From Argentina anserina (lineage: Eukaryota > Streptophyta > Magnoliopsida > Rosales > Rosaceae), in NCBI RefSeq assembly GCF_933775445.1, contig NC_065873.1, positions 18,662,001 to 18,726,000 on the forward strand: a stretch of 64,000 nt of DNA. The letters are read 5' to 3'. Each line of letters begins with the position of its first letter. The first letter of the stretch is position 1. Shown piece by piece: positions 1 through 11,887 of this stretch. The position numbers and the translations under genes were made by a program. The notes under the pieces were generated by a model, which had not been told where the DNA came from, ran no database searches, and saw only the letters and a list, made by a program, of their open reading frames with translations.

Positions 1-1617
1 TAATCATGCAACTCTAGCTAAATTCACAAAAATGCATTAGGTTGGCACCCTAAATAGTTCATTTTGAATGACTAATTTATAAGTGGATCCGGAGAAAGAA
101 GAGAGAGTTGAACTCTGGTACTGTTCTTACATGTGTGTAATACTCACGTACTGAAGGTTCGATCATCAAAATAGGTCCCTGATATTGATCCATATTCCTG
201 TTCTCAAGCATAACAATCAGACCGGATTCAAACCCTTAGCCTTAAATTTTAGCAAATGCATTGTCTCGATCATATCTTGAAGATGCATTAGATCCGCGGT
301 ACTTCTTGTTGTAGTTAATTGTTCTATCGATGTTTTTGTAGAACATTAATGTATCGGTTATTACCAATTGCAAACCATTATCTACAAAAGAAAACAATTT
401 AAAGTCGTAAACTAAATGAAGCTCTATCAAAAATGACATATCGATACATCAAAATGTGTACGAAATTTGAAACGGGAAGTCAACAAAAGATTTCAACTTG
501 TCGGTTTTTGGTTATGTAACCTAATTCTGGAGAAAGGGAGAAGTCGTTAATTGAGGCTTTAAGAATTGAATAGGAGGTACAGTCGACCGAATTCGTGGGA
601 AAATCTATTTTCTATTGCGGCACCCATGCTTCCCAATCCAAACTATACTTCCAACGACAGACCCAACAAATGTCTTCAAAATCTATGAACCTATACATGC
701 AGCACATGCTTGAGCCACACGCTTCCAATAAGAGGTGGTCATTCAATGAGAGAACGACACTTTAAAACCTTATGGAGAATAACCTAATAGCTTAGTGTGC
801 AAAAACCCCTAACATACACCAAGTAAAATGAACCAAATCTAATTTGATGTCATCAAAATTTGTACATGCTATGTGTGGTAATAACCCCATGCATGTCTAT
901 TTTTGTTTGATAATCAAAATTTTGATTACTTACTATTGTGTATACTCTCCTATGCCTTGCATGTATTTTTCATGTTTGTATATATAGGAGACATATTATA
1001 GTATTGTACGTTTTTGAACGGATTTTGGAGTTCAAGAACATACGCAAGATCATGAAGCATAGGCATGCAGATATAAGCACTCAAGACGAATATACGATGT
1101 CTGCATGTATGGGCAATCCCTGCTGATATAAATTTCTGATACCATGTCAAGCTAGCATCCCATGATGTTCATATAATATATCCGCAATTCGATTGAATTT
1201 GAAGCTAATAGCCAAACTTCCATCTATATATACGTGCGTTGATATACATATACTGGATTCTAGACAAAATATCGATCGAACAATGTATCCGAAAAATAAA
1301 GGAGAACATGAATCGTTAATCTGGTACCGACGTCATGCACAGTAATGATATGATCTACAGATTATCTATAGATGTGTCTTAAAATTATCAATGCTGTAAG
1401 ATTACTAAGATGATAATCAATCATCCTAATGAACTTACGTACATTCTGATTTATGCTTAGCATAGTTTGAATAAAACATGCATAATATGCATGGAGCAAA
1501 AAGTCGTCATATTGGTAGTAAATCATTTCGTCTCAATCTCTCAATGTGCCATGAGACCATACCTGAAGAACCAGATAGCAGACGACAGTATTGCCACACA
1601 ACTTAACCGCCGCCAAT

Positions 1618-1620
<3 letters not shown>
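1..1620. other. Intergenic, no gene seen
   Basis: This stretch is AT-rich and carries only short open frames without protein-like composition or paired splice sites. Its right end is presumably the promoter of the polygalacturonase that starts at 1839. I recognise no repeat family in it. Confidence 0.6.

Positions 1621-1649
<29 letters not shown>
1621..1649. repeat. (CT)n microsatellite in the polygalacturonase promoter
   Basis: An uninterrupted CT run of about 29 bases lies roughly 25 bases upstream of the TATA box of the downstream polygalacturonase. CT/GA tracts close to the transcription start are common in plant core promoters. It is likely length-polymorphic. Confidence 0.9.
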
Positions 1650-1653
<4 letters not shown>

Positions 1654-1673
1654 TGATCAGCTCCATCGCCGTC

Positions 1674-1681
1674 TATAAATA
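1674..1681 (+). promoter_or_regulatory. TATA box of the polygalacturonase gene
   Basis: TATAAATA lies 165 bases before the ATG at 1839, which would put the transcription start near 1705 and give a 5' UTR of about 130 bases. A second TATA-like string near 1818 is too close to the ATG to serve. The call rests on motif and spacing only. Confidence 0.55.
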
Positions 1682-1838
1682 CTCAAGCTCCTCATTATGT
1701 TTTCCTCATCCCAAACTAGCTACTTGAATCTCAATCCGATCCACATAAATCAGCAATATCCCGTCAGCTAGCTTTGGGATTACTATAACTATATACCAGT
1801 CTGCCTGTTCTCTCTTATTATAAATAGAGAAAGAAACA

Positions 1839-3875
1839 ATGGCTCTAATGAGACCTTCATTGTTGTTCTATGTTATTCTTGTTCTATCTTTGAGTTCTTC
1901 ATGTTATAGTAGCAGCTTCCAAGAGAACTCATTACTTCATAGTTATGTTGATGATGATAATCGTGAAGCAACTGGTTTCCATTCTGAACCAGCTCGTTCT
2001 TCGTACATGAACATTCTTAAGAATCTCAAGCTCTCTGAACCGAATAATCTCCGAACTAGGCTCTTCAGCACATCATCTTCCGTTAAAACGGTTAGTGTTG
2101 ATGATTTTGGCGCTAAAGGAAATGGTGCTGCTGATGACACCCAGGTACGCTCTAGCTTCTTGTAATGTCACTTATTATGATAAAAGTAGTTTCCATGCAT
2201 GTACTTAAGGACCCATGAGTATTATTTTATTTGTTTCAAACTTTGGATGAATATTTTTTAATTACTTGTGAATAATGACACATCAATTCTTTACATGGAT
2301 TTGTTTCAGGCATTTCTAAAGGCGTGGAAGACTGCTTGTAGTTCCACTGGGGCACTTGTTCTTCTGGTGCCAAAGAAGACCTATCTTGTTAAGCCAATCA
2401 CATTTTTAGGGCCATGCAAATCTCAGCTCACAATGCAGGTAGTGAAATTTGAATTGATTAATTGTGCATGGCATTGTAGCATATACTCCATTCAAAGATT
2501 ACACTTTGTTTAGAATGAAGTAATACGGGATTAATTAACGAAATGATTTGATGATATCAGATATATGGAACCATGGAAGCATCTGGTGACAGGTCAGTAT
2601 ACAGCAAAGATATCAATCACTGGATCATGTTTGCCAACGTTAAAAATATGATAGTTCAAGGTCCTGGAACCATCCACGGCAACGGTCAAACTTGGTGGCA
2701 AAATTCTTGCAAAAGAAAACAAACCAAGGTACGTAGTGATTATCATTAAGCATGATCTTCATGATAATGAGGTAATCCTTGCTTCTCTAAAAGCTAATTA
2801 ACTGACGTACTTCATTATCTCCATTGATTTGCAGCCCTGCGGTACGCGCGCACCTACGGTACGTGTATATATCTTGCTTTTTGTATGTGCATTTCAAATC
2901 AATCTATAGTAAGTCCATTAAGTTTGAAATTAAGGCCGGTTTACTACTCGTCTACTTGTATGCAGGCAGTGACGTTCTACAAGTGCAATAACTTGGTGGT
3001 GAAGAATCTGAAGTTCCAAGACGCACAGCAAATGCACGTCAGTTTCGAAGGGTGCACTAATGTTCAAGCTTCGTATCTAACTATAACTGCTCCGGAGACT
3101 AGTCCCAATACTGACGGCATTCATGTTACCAGGACCCAGAACATCACAATCTCCAACAGCAATATCGGAACAGGTACACTAGAGGAACATCACTCGTAAA
3201 CTACTAGAGAAATTGCCAGTCATATATAAAATGTCTTGATATGGAGGCAATTCTATGTGTTTTCTAGGTGATGACTGCATTTCTATTGAAAGTGGATCCC
3301 AAAACGTACAAGCCTCCAGTATTACCTGCGGTCCTGGCCACGGGATCAGTATCGGTAGCTTGGGTGATGGAGGGTCTGAGGACTATGTTTCGAAAGTGCT
3401 AGTTGACGGAGCTAAGCTTTCAGGAACCACGAATGGAGTGAGGATCAAAACATGGCGAGGAGGCTCAGGAATGGCAAGTGACATTACATTTCGAAACATA
3501 GAAATGAATGATGTAACCAACCCCATAATCATAGACCAAAACTACTGTGACACCAGTGACGGAAAATGCAAACAACAGGTGAGTAGTCATTGATCACCTT
3601 ACCTTACACACAGGCACGTACTGATCTCAATTTCAAAGACAGGTTTCGCTAATCAAATATTGTTAATATTGCAGAGCAAGGCTGTGAAGGTACAAAATGT
3701 GTTGTACCAAAACATCAGAGGGACAAGCGCCTCGAACGATGCCATAATATTTGATTGCAGCAAGAGCGTTCCATGTCGGGGAATTGTGCTGCAAAATGTT
3801 CAACTCGACAAAGGAGCAGAATGCAGCAATGTTAATTTGGCTTACAAAGGAAATGTCTCCCCACGATGTGCTTGA
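1839..3875 (+). CDS. Polygalacturonase (GH28), 7 exons, secreted pectinase
   Basis: Predicted exons are 1839-2144, 2310-2438, 2561-2728, 2835-2858, 2966-3173, 3268-3578 and 3675-3875, giving 448 residues. GH28 enzymes hydrolyse alpha-1,4-galacturonan in cell-wall pectin. The four family motifs are present: NTD at about residues 257-259, GDDC at 279-282 (catalytic Asp pair), GHG at 302-304 (catalytic His) and RIK at 337-339. An N-terminal hydrophobic run starting LLFYVILVLSLSSS is a signal peptide, followed by a pro-region of about 60 residues typical of plant enzymes. Exon 4 is a 24-base microexon coding eight residues (PCGTRAPT); without it frame is kept but the chain is short. Similar in sequence to the minus-strand copy at 19769-22375. 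Endo- versus exo-acting mode cannot be told. The ATG is the first in frame after the TATA box. Confidence 0.92.
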
Positions 3876-3893
3876 AAATTCATAGAAACTTGA

Positions 3894-3919
3894 GGGGGGG
3901 GGGGGGGGGGGGGGGGGGG
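3894..3919. repeat. Poly-G tract (26 G) in the polygalacturonase 3' region
   Basis: Twenty-six consecutive G residues begin 18 bases after the stop codon of the polygalacturonase, inside the probable 3' UTR. A possible AATAAA signal follows at about 4005. Homopolymer length may be a sequencing or assembly artefact. Confidence 0.85.
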
Positions 3920-4273
3920 TCATAGAATAGTTGGCATTGGCTGTAAATATATATACACACTTTGTAGACAAATAATCTGTGTAAATCAGAGTATACTAAT
4001 CACATCAATAAAAGCAAAATTAAAAGGATTGATTTAGTTCCTGTATTGAAGTTCCAAGACATATACATCGTTCCCAGACGCTATGGCCTTGAATTGAAAA
4101 CAAAACTAAAAGGACTGATTTTACATGAAAGAAAAAGATAATTACATTTGTTGTTTATAGCTTAAAAAAACATAGGCTCTCCCTGCAAAGGCTTTATAAA
4201 GAATGGTAACTATTTTTATACTAACATACATGTATATCTATGTCCGTAAGTATGCGTTTAAGTGTGTGTATGA

Positions 4274-7200
4274 TTATCTGAAGGGTTCTACTGGAGTAGA
4301 GTCTTCAAGAAAAACTGCAGCCTCAAAACATTCAGCAGCTTCAGATAAAGAAGACGGCGTACCCTGCGATTTGTAAAGTAGGCCTAGGTTAAACCATGCG
4401 GAATGGTTCATTCTATCAAGACTTAAAGCATTCATCAAAAGGCTTTTGACGACTACTTCTGAGCTACCAAGGCGTTTGAGAACAACAGCAAGGGAGACCA
4501 AGCTTGGTATATGGGAGGGATCAATAGTCAAAGCCTCTGAAAAAGCTTTCACAGCTTCCTTGTAAAGGCCCTTCTTCTCATAAAGTACACCTGCAGAGCA
4601 ATGAAGTTTCTTGTTAGTATAATCCATTATAACTAGCAATAAAGTTTCACTAATCTTACATATATTCTTTTCTCCAGGGTTTGGAGCATGAGAAACTAAC
4701 TGGATGAATAAAAAAACGCTAACTACTATTGCCTGAATTTACCTGTGGCATGGCATCTAGCAGCAGAGTAGGTACTTATGCCTTTAGATTTGAAGAGACA
4801 GATCTCAGCATCATTCCATTGTGAAAGACTCATGTAGACGTGTGCCAGATCATGCCATATTTCCAATTCCAAACTTCTATCAACATGTTGTCTAGTGCTC
4901 TGTCATTGAAAATACAAATGATTTTAATTGCAACGGAACAACTTTATCTGAAAGTCTTGCAAAGAGAACACACAAAAAGTAACATAAACTGTTATTTAAA
5001 AATGCCTATATAAATGTACTTATGATGAAAGGAGACCGTTCATTCTAAACTCTGCCATTAGAACTATAATATTCACAAAGTGGATTCCTTAGTTATACAC
5101 TTTCATGATCAAACACAACATGAATTCATTAGCCTATATCCCCAATTTCTTGAATCAAACAAAGAATTCCAGCAAGTTCAGTAACAAGAGAGATGATACT
5201 TCAATACATGCATCGTTCTCATTTCTTCCCCTGGGCCTCACATCCCGGATATCAACAGGCTACGAAACTCCTACTCTAAGTCCATGAGAACTTCTTAACT
5301 TGTAATGACACAACCACAGAATCAGAATAATTGTCAAACCGCATTTTCACTGTCATTGTTTGAGTGAAGTAATGCAGCAAAGCTTAATAAGTAACTTCGT
5401 CAGTAAGCAGTTCGGTTATAAATCTGCTTCAGAACTAGAATCCTTGGATAGTTGGATAATGGATAAAATAGTCTAATAAAGAATAACATACCTTAAGAAG
5501 CTTCTTCCTGTAACCAAGGCCTTTTGTCTGAACTTGAAGAAGAGCAAGAAGCTGAGTGTATGTCTCAATGGCTCTTTTAAACTGACCCTCTGCAAGTTGA
5601 AGTTTGGCTTTTGTTTGCAGTAGTTCTCCTTGATCCCATTTGCCTGTCTGATCCAAAGCTCCATCTATGATTGTTTCAGCATCAACAAACCGTCTCTGAG
5701 CTGACAGTATCCTGCTCAGCAATAACCAACCTTTAACACTTGACCCAGCTTCCAGATTTAGCATTTGCTTAGCACAGTCAAGCGCAGCATCCAACTTTCT
5801 CTGCTGAGCATATTCTAAGCTGAGATGGTAAAGAATAATGGGGTCACTCATTGCTGTCATTTGCCCGGCAGTTTTCAGGGCCTCAAGTGCCTTGGCCTGT
5901 CTTGTCAACCTCTCACCATCAGTAACCGCTGATTTAGAGTGTGCTGAAAGCGATATGCCCAATACACAAGAAGCAGTACTTTTCAATTCATCACATTTAC
6001 CACCAACACTTTCAAGGGCCCTGAGTGCAAAACCTACCCCTTCTTTGGCAAGACTTTGGTTTTCCCCACATATCTTTGATGCCATCAACAGAGCTGGGAA
6101 ACACATTGGATCCATACCATTCGCCAACAACTTCCTCAATAGATCTAAAGCAACTGAACCTTCACCTGCTCCATAGTAACATAGAGATAAGTTGTAAAAT
6201 CCCTCTTTCCGATCAATTAAACCAGGTAGCAATTCTTCATATTGAGTCGCTAAAGCCCTCAAATTCCCAGAAACAGATAGAGCAAATGAAAGATGATCCA
6301 AAATTGATGGATCCCACTCAATTCTTTTGAGAGAAACTTTTCTGATCAGTATCATTAGCAGAAGAATAGCCTCTTCTAAATTGCTTTTCGGTGTAAATGA
6401 ACGATCCATTTGGAATCGGAGGTGTGGAGGGGTTGCTTCATCTCCACAATATAACAAAAAAATGGCAAACTCTTTCTGAATCTTTGCAGTAGTTTGTGTA
6501 TCAAGGTTCCAGTGACTGAGTAGAGCTCGTCGGTATGAGAGGATAGCTTCATGTTGACAGTCAGCAAATTTCCACAGTTCAGGGAGCAACTCAACACTCT
6601 GACTTACGATATCATGCAGTTTACAGTCAGTGCCAAAGCTTTGAGGTAAACCACCTGGTAATGAAGATTCCACCGTATCCAAGATAATTCCGCAAGACTG
6701 AGCAGCTTCTGAAGGAACAAAGAGAGAAGATAAATAAATCATGCAATGGTGTTTAGAATGATCAGAAAGTAAACAATTTCAAAAGAGATGAGTTTCAAAA
6801 TATGTTTAATGTAACAATCCAAGAATCAACATATTTTGGTACCTCTAAGCTTCCCAAGACTCTGCAATGACTTTGCTTTAAGATATATCGCTTCCAGAAG
6901 TAAACAGACAGCATTTAGAGACATAGGTGGAGTATCGTTACTTCGGGAACGTCTCCTACGATGTTCGCCAGCTCTAGCAAGGGTGACTTTAATCTTTGGG
7001 GTCACTGCAGCAATATCTATTCCTTCAAATACATGTAAAGCAAGTTCTATGTTTCCTTTACGATATTCACATCTTCCTAATAATGCTCTAGCTTCCTGCA
7101 AATTGAAGATTTTGTAGCTTTAGAATACAGGAATAAGAAAAGGACACGCTCAAATCACCAAGACAGATGTTGCATTGCCATACACGGGCTCTTAAGAAGC

Positions 7201-7814
7201 AATCTGTTTCCATTCTAACATCACCCGATACAGTCCTTTATATTGACTGCGTTAATTTTATCATCTCTCATGCATCTAGTTTCTCCCCAGAATGGTGAAA
7301 GACTATAAGACCAACTATAAACTTAGGCAGATTGACCATCTGACAATTCTTTCTAGACAATCCTTTCCAGATAAATCAGCTTACTTTATCGCTCCTTTCA
7401 CGATGAAGACTCAACATGCTTACAAGTCTACAATTTGACTGTCAATCATATAGGACTTGTTATATAGCAACAGAAGCTGGATACGACAAAAAAAAAACAC
7501 ATCCTAACATCACATTTATCATAATCCATCAGTAAACAAGCTTTTCAAAGTAAACAAACCTCGTAGTTCAATCCACCACTCTCCCGCAGAGACGACTCAG
7601 CTTCTATAATATTGGTGTGAGACTTGTCGGCAACCGCAGCGACACGCAATGGAAACTCACTCTTATGATCCCTGGTTGCAAGGGACTCGCTATCTGAAAA
7701 AATCAATTCATCCGGTCCTTTTAACTGCTCTCCAGAGCAGAAACAGTTCATAATCATTCCGAAGCTCCCCGAGCTTCTACTCCTACTCCCCCTCTCATTC
7801 CTACTCCTTGTCAT
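4274..7814 (-). CDS. NPGR2: NPGR2-type calmodulin-binding TPR protein, 5 exons
   Basis: Exons in order of transcription are 7560-7814, 6843-7095, 5492-6708, 4743-4899 and 4274-4590; all junctions keep frame and give 732 residues, normal for the NPG1/NPGR family. The N-terminus carries the family signature CFCSGEQ followed by SESLATRDH, then NYEEARALLGR at the exon 1-2 junction and a basic HRRRRSRS patch. Tetratricopeptide repeats fill the rest, clearest in the last exon (LYEKKGLYKEAVKAFSEAL). In Arabidopsis these proteins bind calmodulin and act as TTC7-like scaffold subunits of the plasma-membrane PI4K-alpha1 complex; NPG1 itself is needed for pollen germination. The NPGR2 subtype rests on the N-terminal signature and on nearby MRL7 and alcohol oxidase genes, as in Arabidopsis. 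Met20 or Met22 are alternative starts. An untranslated first exon near 8195-8310 is likely but only inferred. Confidence 0.9.
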
Positions 7815-10800
7815 GCTTCACTGTGCTCCAAACTCTTCAACCACCAACACGTAGTTATCCTCTATATGCAAAATCAAAAACATCCCATCACACAAGTCAA
7901 CTACCAGATCATCATCATCATCATCAAATCAAAAAAAAAGGTCAGGCAATGAAGCATTAGAGCTTTTGCACAACAAAAGATTATGATACATTAACAATCA
8001 CAATCAATATATAATATCAGAGTCAAAAAGCAAAGAAACCCAATTCAACCTTCAACAGGCAAAACGATTATTACACACAAAGATACAAACTTAGATGATG
8101 AATTCCCAAAATACAGAGCCAATTGAAACTTCAAAACCCTAGAAACCTAAAGAACAATTCACGAATTGCATATATAACCGATTCAAGCAATCACCTTTTG
8201 TTTCTGCAAGGCACAAAAGCAATGCCCATCAGCTTCAATTTTGAATTTCAATCAAAGCCTCTTTGAAGAATTCCCTTTGAATTTTTGCTTTTCGCTTTTT
8301 AGGGTTTCAAGAATCGGGACGACGACGTTTTGGGGTGAAAACCATGAAAGCGTAAGCTTGAAGATTGTCTAGGGGTTAAGCTTGAAAGAAAATTGTTTGA
8401 CGGATTTTGGGAATAAAGAAATCAAAGTATGGGGTTTTCGGGAATTGGGAAATTCTTATTTTGCCGGTCCCATGTGTTTAGTTTTACTGTCTTGGATGAG
8501 GCTCTATGCTCGCCACGTGGAGAAAGATTTCACCCTGCTTCGTTTGCGGGTAACGGTTTTAACTGTACACTTATTTGTCTTTATTCTCTGCTTTTATTGC
8601 TCTATTCATTTTCAACCATCTGCTATCGATTTTACTTTGGCACTTTTACAGTTTTACCATAGCCTTGCAAGTGTGATTTCGAAGCCTTTTATTTGCTTTT
8701 TTCTTGTGCAGGTGCGATTTTTTTATTACTGTTGATGCCTTCATGATCATCCATAAGGATCATACTTGGCTTTGATTACTTGTTGATCGATCACCTGCAT
8801 TTCGGGAAATTGTGGAAACCCTAGGCGATTGGGTCCCTTATCATAGACATTATCCAAAAACTCGAGTTTATTTGTAAGCATCTCCTCAATCTTGTCATTC
8901 GTAATGCTAATCTCTTAGTTAATGGTGTTATTTATGGTAGTCACGTTGTGATTTTTGTGCCTAATATTTGGCTGAACTCTGTTGCCGTCTTCATGTTTTC
9001 CAACTTGTTGTATAGATATCCCCGACGAGCTAGTGACTCCTTGCAATATCCTTGCTCTCCACTTTAACTTGGCTTGGCGCGCCCTATTTAGTATTTACTT
9101 GCATTGGTGAACAGCTAGCCTCCAACACGACCCGTGCCTGCGTGCTTTGGATTTAAATGGCTCGCAAAGAACATTAATTACTTGATGAGTTTATGGATTA
9201 TCATCATTTTCCTAGCTAGGTCATGATTGAGATGAACTTGGTTGCTCTTCACATATAAGCCCAGACTTTATAGTGACTAAGATAAATACATAGTTCCGAC
9301 TTCCGATGATGAAGGCAAACAGAAGAGATCAATGCATGCATGATCGAGTCTTTGTATGATGAAAATTTGATTGAACACAACATGCATACATAACAATTAA
9401 CTAATTGACCATGCCATGGCTAGAACGATTGGGAAGGCAGTGGCTGTGGACACTGGACCGACAGTATGTACCACTTCCGGTTCGGATTGCAATTCGGGTT
9501 TGGGTTTGGATTCGGAAGATGACGATAGTGGAAGGTTCGTCGCAGTTGCATGCAGTTACTTGCAGCGCGCAATGTAGCTCTGTACGTTGGTGGCTGATTT
9601 TGGACCGATCGACTGTGTGGCTGGGATGATTAGCAGTGGAGCTAGAGACTGTGCCGTACACAGAATCAATAAAGGTGGTGTGGGCTCTTGTTCCTCGTGT
9701 GTTTTTTCAACGTATATTAAGTCAAACCTAATTTAACATGCACGCTCAATTCCTCAATTCTAAATTCTAATGACGGGTCTACTTAAGCCCAACCAATAAA
9801 CTATTCAAAACCCTACAATAATCAGATATTTATTGTAGTGAGCATTTTTTCTTACATAGAAAAGGTATTCCAAAAAGAAAAAATAAACAAAGAATACATA
9901 GAAGAGCCATCGGTGGTGGAAGAGCAAGGCTTCGTTCTTGGCTGGGAATAAGTAATGTAGATTAGCTCTTGAAGATAAGAAGATATGTTAAAGTAGTAAC
10001 TAGTGATTGCAATAGAGGTGCTTAATGTTCATTAGTAATGAAATGGGCCCGCAGGCCCAGCGAGCTAGTTTTATTAGAATTATCGATTTTGAACAAACAT
10101 AGAATGATACAATTGGTTGAGGCAAAAATAGTTAAAAATTAATGAAATTTTGAAAAGTAAGCGCTGTTGAAATGGTAGGAAAAAGAAGGCAGGGTCGCAT
10201 CTGAGTGATAAATATGAAATTTATGGAAACTGATTTTAAATTAAGTTAGTTTTCTTTTGAAGTCGGTCTTATCGAATAATACCACCCTAAAAACGCATAT
10301 CTTAAGAAATTGATCTTGAGGTCATTTGAATAGTGTTTGTTAGCTACCAAAAAGAAGAAGAAGGAGAGAGTGTTTGTTAAACACAAAGTGATGGTCTATT
10401 TAACATCCTCAATGACTCATGAGAGGTATGATTTGCACCCATCAATCTCTTGATGCACTAGGATTGCGCAGTTTAGTTTATTCATTGTTTATGTAATATG
10501 TAATACGTTTTAATATGAAAGAAATGTAAATCAAAAATATTTATTTTTTTTAATATAAGATCTCTCTTAATTTTTATCTTAGGCCTCACTTAGTCATGTG
10601 ACGTCCTGAACTTAATTCAATCAGTCGACGCTAAATTTTTCATCGCATCACTTTGTTAAACCGTGAATTATTGTCTTGTGGTGTTAATTACATGCCAATA
10701 ATAGCACTAGAATATAGTCTACAATAGAATTAAGATCGATTTTGAATTCATAGTGGACTACTACTATTCAAATCATAGCCTTATCCTTCACGGTAATAAC

Positions 10801-10960
10801 TTCATTTACAGGAGTAAAACTAAGTTTTACTTTCATCTTTCAATCTGACATGAATTGGGCTAAACAGGCTACGCTATCATTGTGGCTCTTTTCGGCCTGC
10901 CAAACCCCACCTCCCAATAGACCCTAGGGACACAACCGTCCTTTCCCCCCTCAGGTATTC
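7815..10960. other. Intergenic; probable NPGR2 5' leader, otherwise nothing recognised
   Basis: The first 500 bases probably hold the untranslated leader and a leader intron of the NPGR2-type gene, since a GTGATT-type donor can be read on the minus strand near 8194. From about 8380 to 10960 the DNA is AT-rich with short frames of no recognisable protein character. The last 60 bases contain a CCAAT string ahead of the next gene. Confidence 0.5.
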
Positions 10961-11005
10961 CCGTAATTGCTCACAATCCCAAGGGCAACCAATCACCCTC
11001 TACTC

Positions 11006-11013
11006 TATAAATA
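11006..11013 (+). promoter_or_regulatory. TATA box of the small unknown-protein gene
   Basis: TATAAATA is followed by a CT-rich, ATG-poor leader of almost 390 bases typical of plant 5' UTRs. A CCAAT string lies near 10988. The predicted transcription start is about 11035-11045, which places the upstream ORF at 11395 inside the transcript. Confidence 0.6.
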
Positions 11014-11394
11014 CAGAGAGCTCAACCCCACCGCCCTCTACACCATCATTTTTCTCATTCTCTCCTCGCATCTCTATAAATCTCTCTCTTTTTCTCCCTC
11101 TCTATTTCTCCCTGTCGCCGATTTCACGTTCTCCAGATTCCGGCCATCTTTACGGTCAAATCCACCATCTCAAACCCTAGCCTTTTTTTTTTCAAATTAA
11201 TTTTTGAAATTTTCCTTGGTGGGTCCTGGTTTCTCTCAACCTCTTTGTTAATTACTGTCAATCATTTACCTTTCTCACCCCTCTGATTTTGACGTTTTGT
11301 TTTCTACCTTACCAAACAACTCTTCTTTTACCGGAAATTTTATTTCTCTTTTTTTTTATTTCCTTCTGGGTTGGGTTTGTGTTTTTGAGATTTA

Positions 11395-11499
11395 ATGAGC
11401 TGCTGCTGCCGACGTGGCATGCACCCCAACAGCCATGAATACCAAAACGATGCGTTTGCCGCCACGTCGGATTTCGACGACTATTGCGTCATCAAATAA
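11395..11499 (+). CDS. Upstream ORF overlapping the next gene in another frame (candidate conserved-peptide uORF)
   Basis: This 34-codon frame starts at an ATG 40 bases before the main ATG and ends at TAA 65 bases inside the main coding region, in the +1 frame relative to it. The peptide begins MSCCCRRGMHPNSHEYQ, with three consecutive Cys, and ends DDYCVIK; the composition is unlike random plant leader sequence. It is the first ATG I see in the predicted leader, so scanning ribosomes would meet it first and would terminate beyond the main start. Arabidopsis has conserved-peptide uORFs (for example CPuORF28 and 29) in front of small proteins of unknown function; whether this belongs to such a group is inference. 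Translation and conservation are untested here. Confidence 0.5.
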   Translation: MSCCCRRGMHPNSHEYQNDAFAATSDFDDYCVIK

Positions 11500-11887
11500 C
11501 CACGCCAACAAGCGTAAGGAGCGGGAGAGTTCACTCGACGCGCCTCACAACCCAGCAAAGACGCTCAAGCTGTCCCCCGGGCCGCCGGCTTATCAAGCCG
11601 ATCCGGTTTCAGCTGTGGCCTCCGGTCAGCTCCTGGCTGGCTATTTGGCACACGAATTCCTCACCAAGGGCACCCTTCTGGGGCAGCTCTGGGACCCGAC
11701 CGCCCGATCCGCCGACGAACCACCGCCGGTTGCGAAATCCCCAGATCGGCGCGAAGAAGGTGAAGCCGAGCGGCAGTACGAGAAGCTGGAGAGGTACGTG
11801 GAGGTAGCTGATTTGCTGAAGACGGATGGGGCGCAGTTAGCTGGAATTGTGAACCCTACTCAGCTTGCACGCTTTTTACAGTTGTGA
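11435..11887 (+). CDS. Small plant-specific protein of unknown function (EDA6-like, tentative)
   Basis: A single exon encodes 150 residues from the ATG at 11435. A frame extension to 11414 begins with GTG and is not used. The N-terminal third is basic (KRKERE, a possible nuclear signal) and low-complexity. The conserved-looking part begins at SGQLLAGYLAHEFLTKGTLL, a helix-like block, and ends with VADLLKTDGAQLAGIVNPTQL near the C-terminus. I associate this pair of blocks with a plant family that includes proteins annotated as embryo sac development arrest 6, but the family has no known biochemical role and my identification is tentative. There are no transmembrane segments. The overlapping upstream ORF at 11395-11499 would be expected to repress or condition translation of this protein. 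GC is clearly higher in the coding part than in its flanks, which supports a real gene. Confidence 0.75.
   Translation: MNTKTMRLPPRRISTTIASSNNHANKRKERESSLDAPHNPAKTLKLSPGPPAYQADPVSAVASGQLLAGYLAHEFLTKGTLLGQLWDPTARSADEPPPVAKSPDRREEGEAERQYEKLERYVEVADLLKTDGAQLAGIVNPTQLARFLQL

Noticed and set aside
9401..9661. Opposing open frames on both strands
   Set aside because: They mirror each other and show no protein features.
11414..11434. Seven-residue extension of the small unknown protein
   Set aside because: The first codon is GTG; the first in-frame ATG is at 11435.
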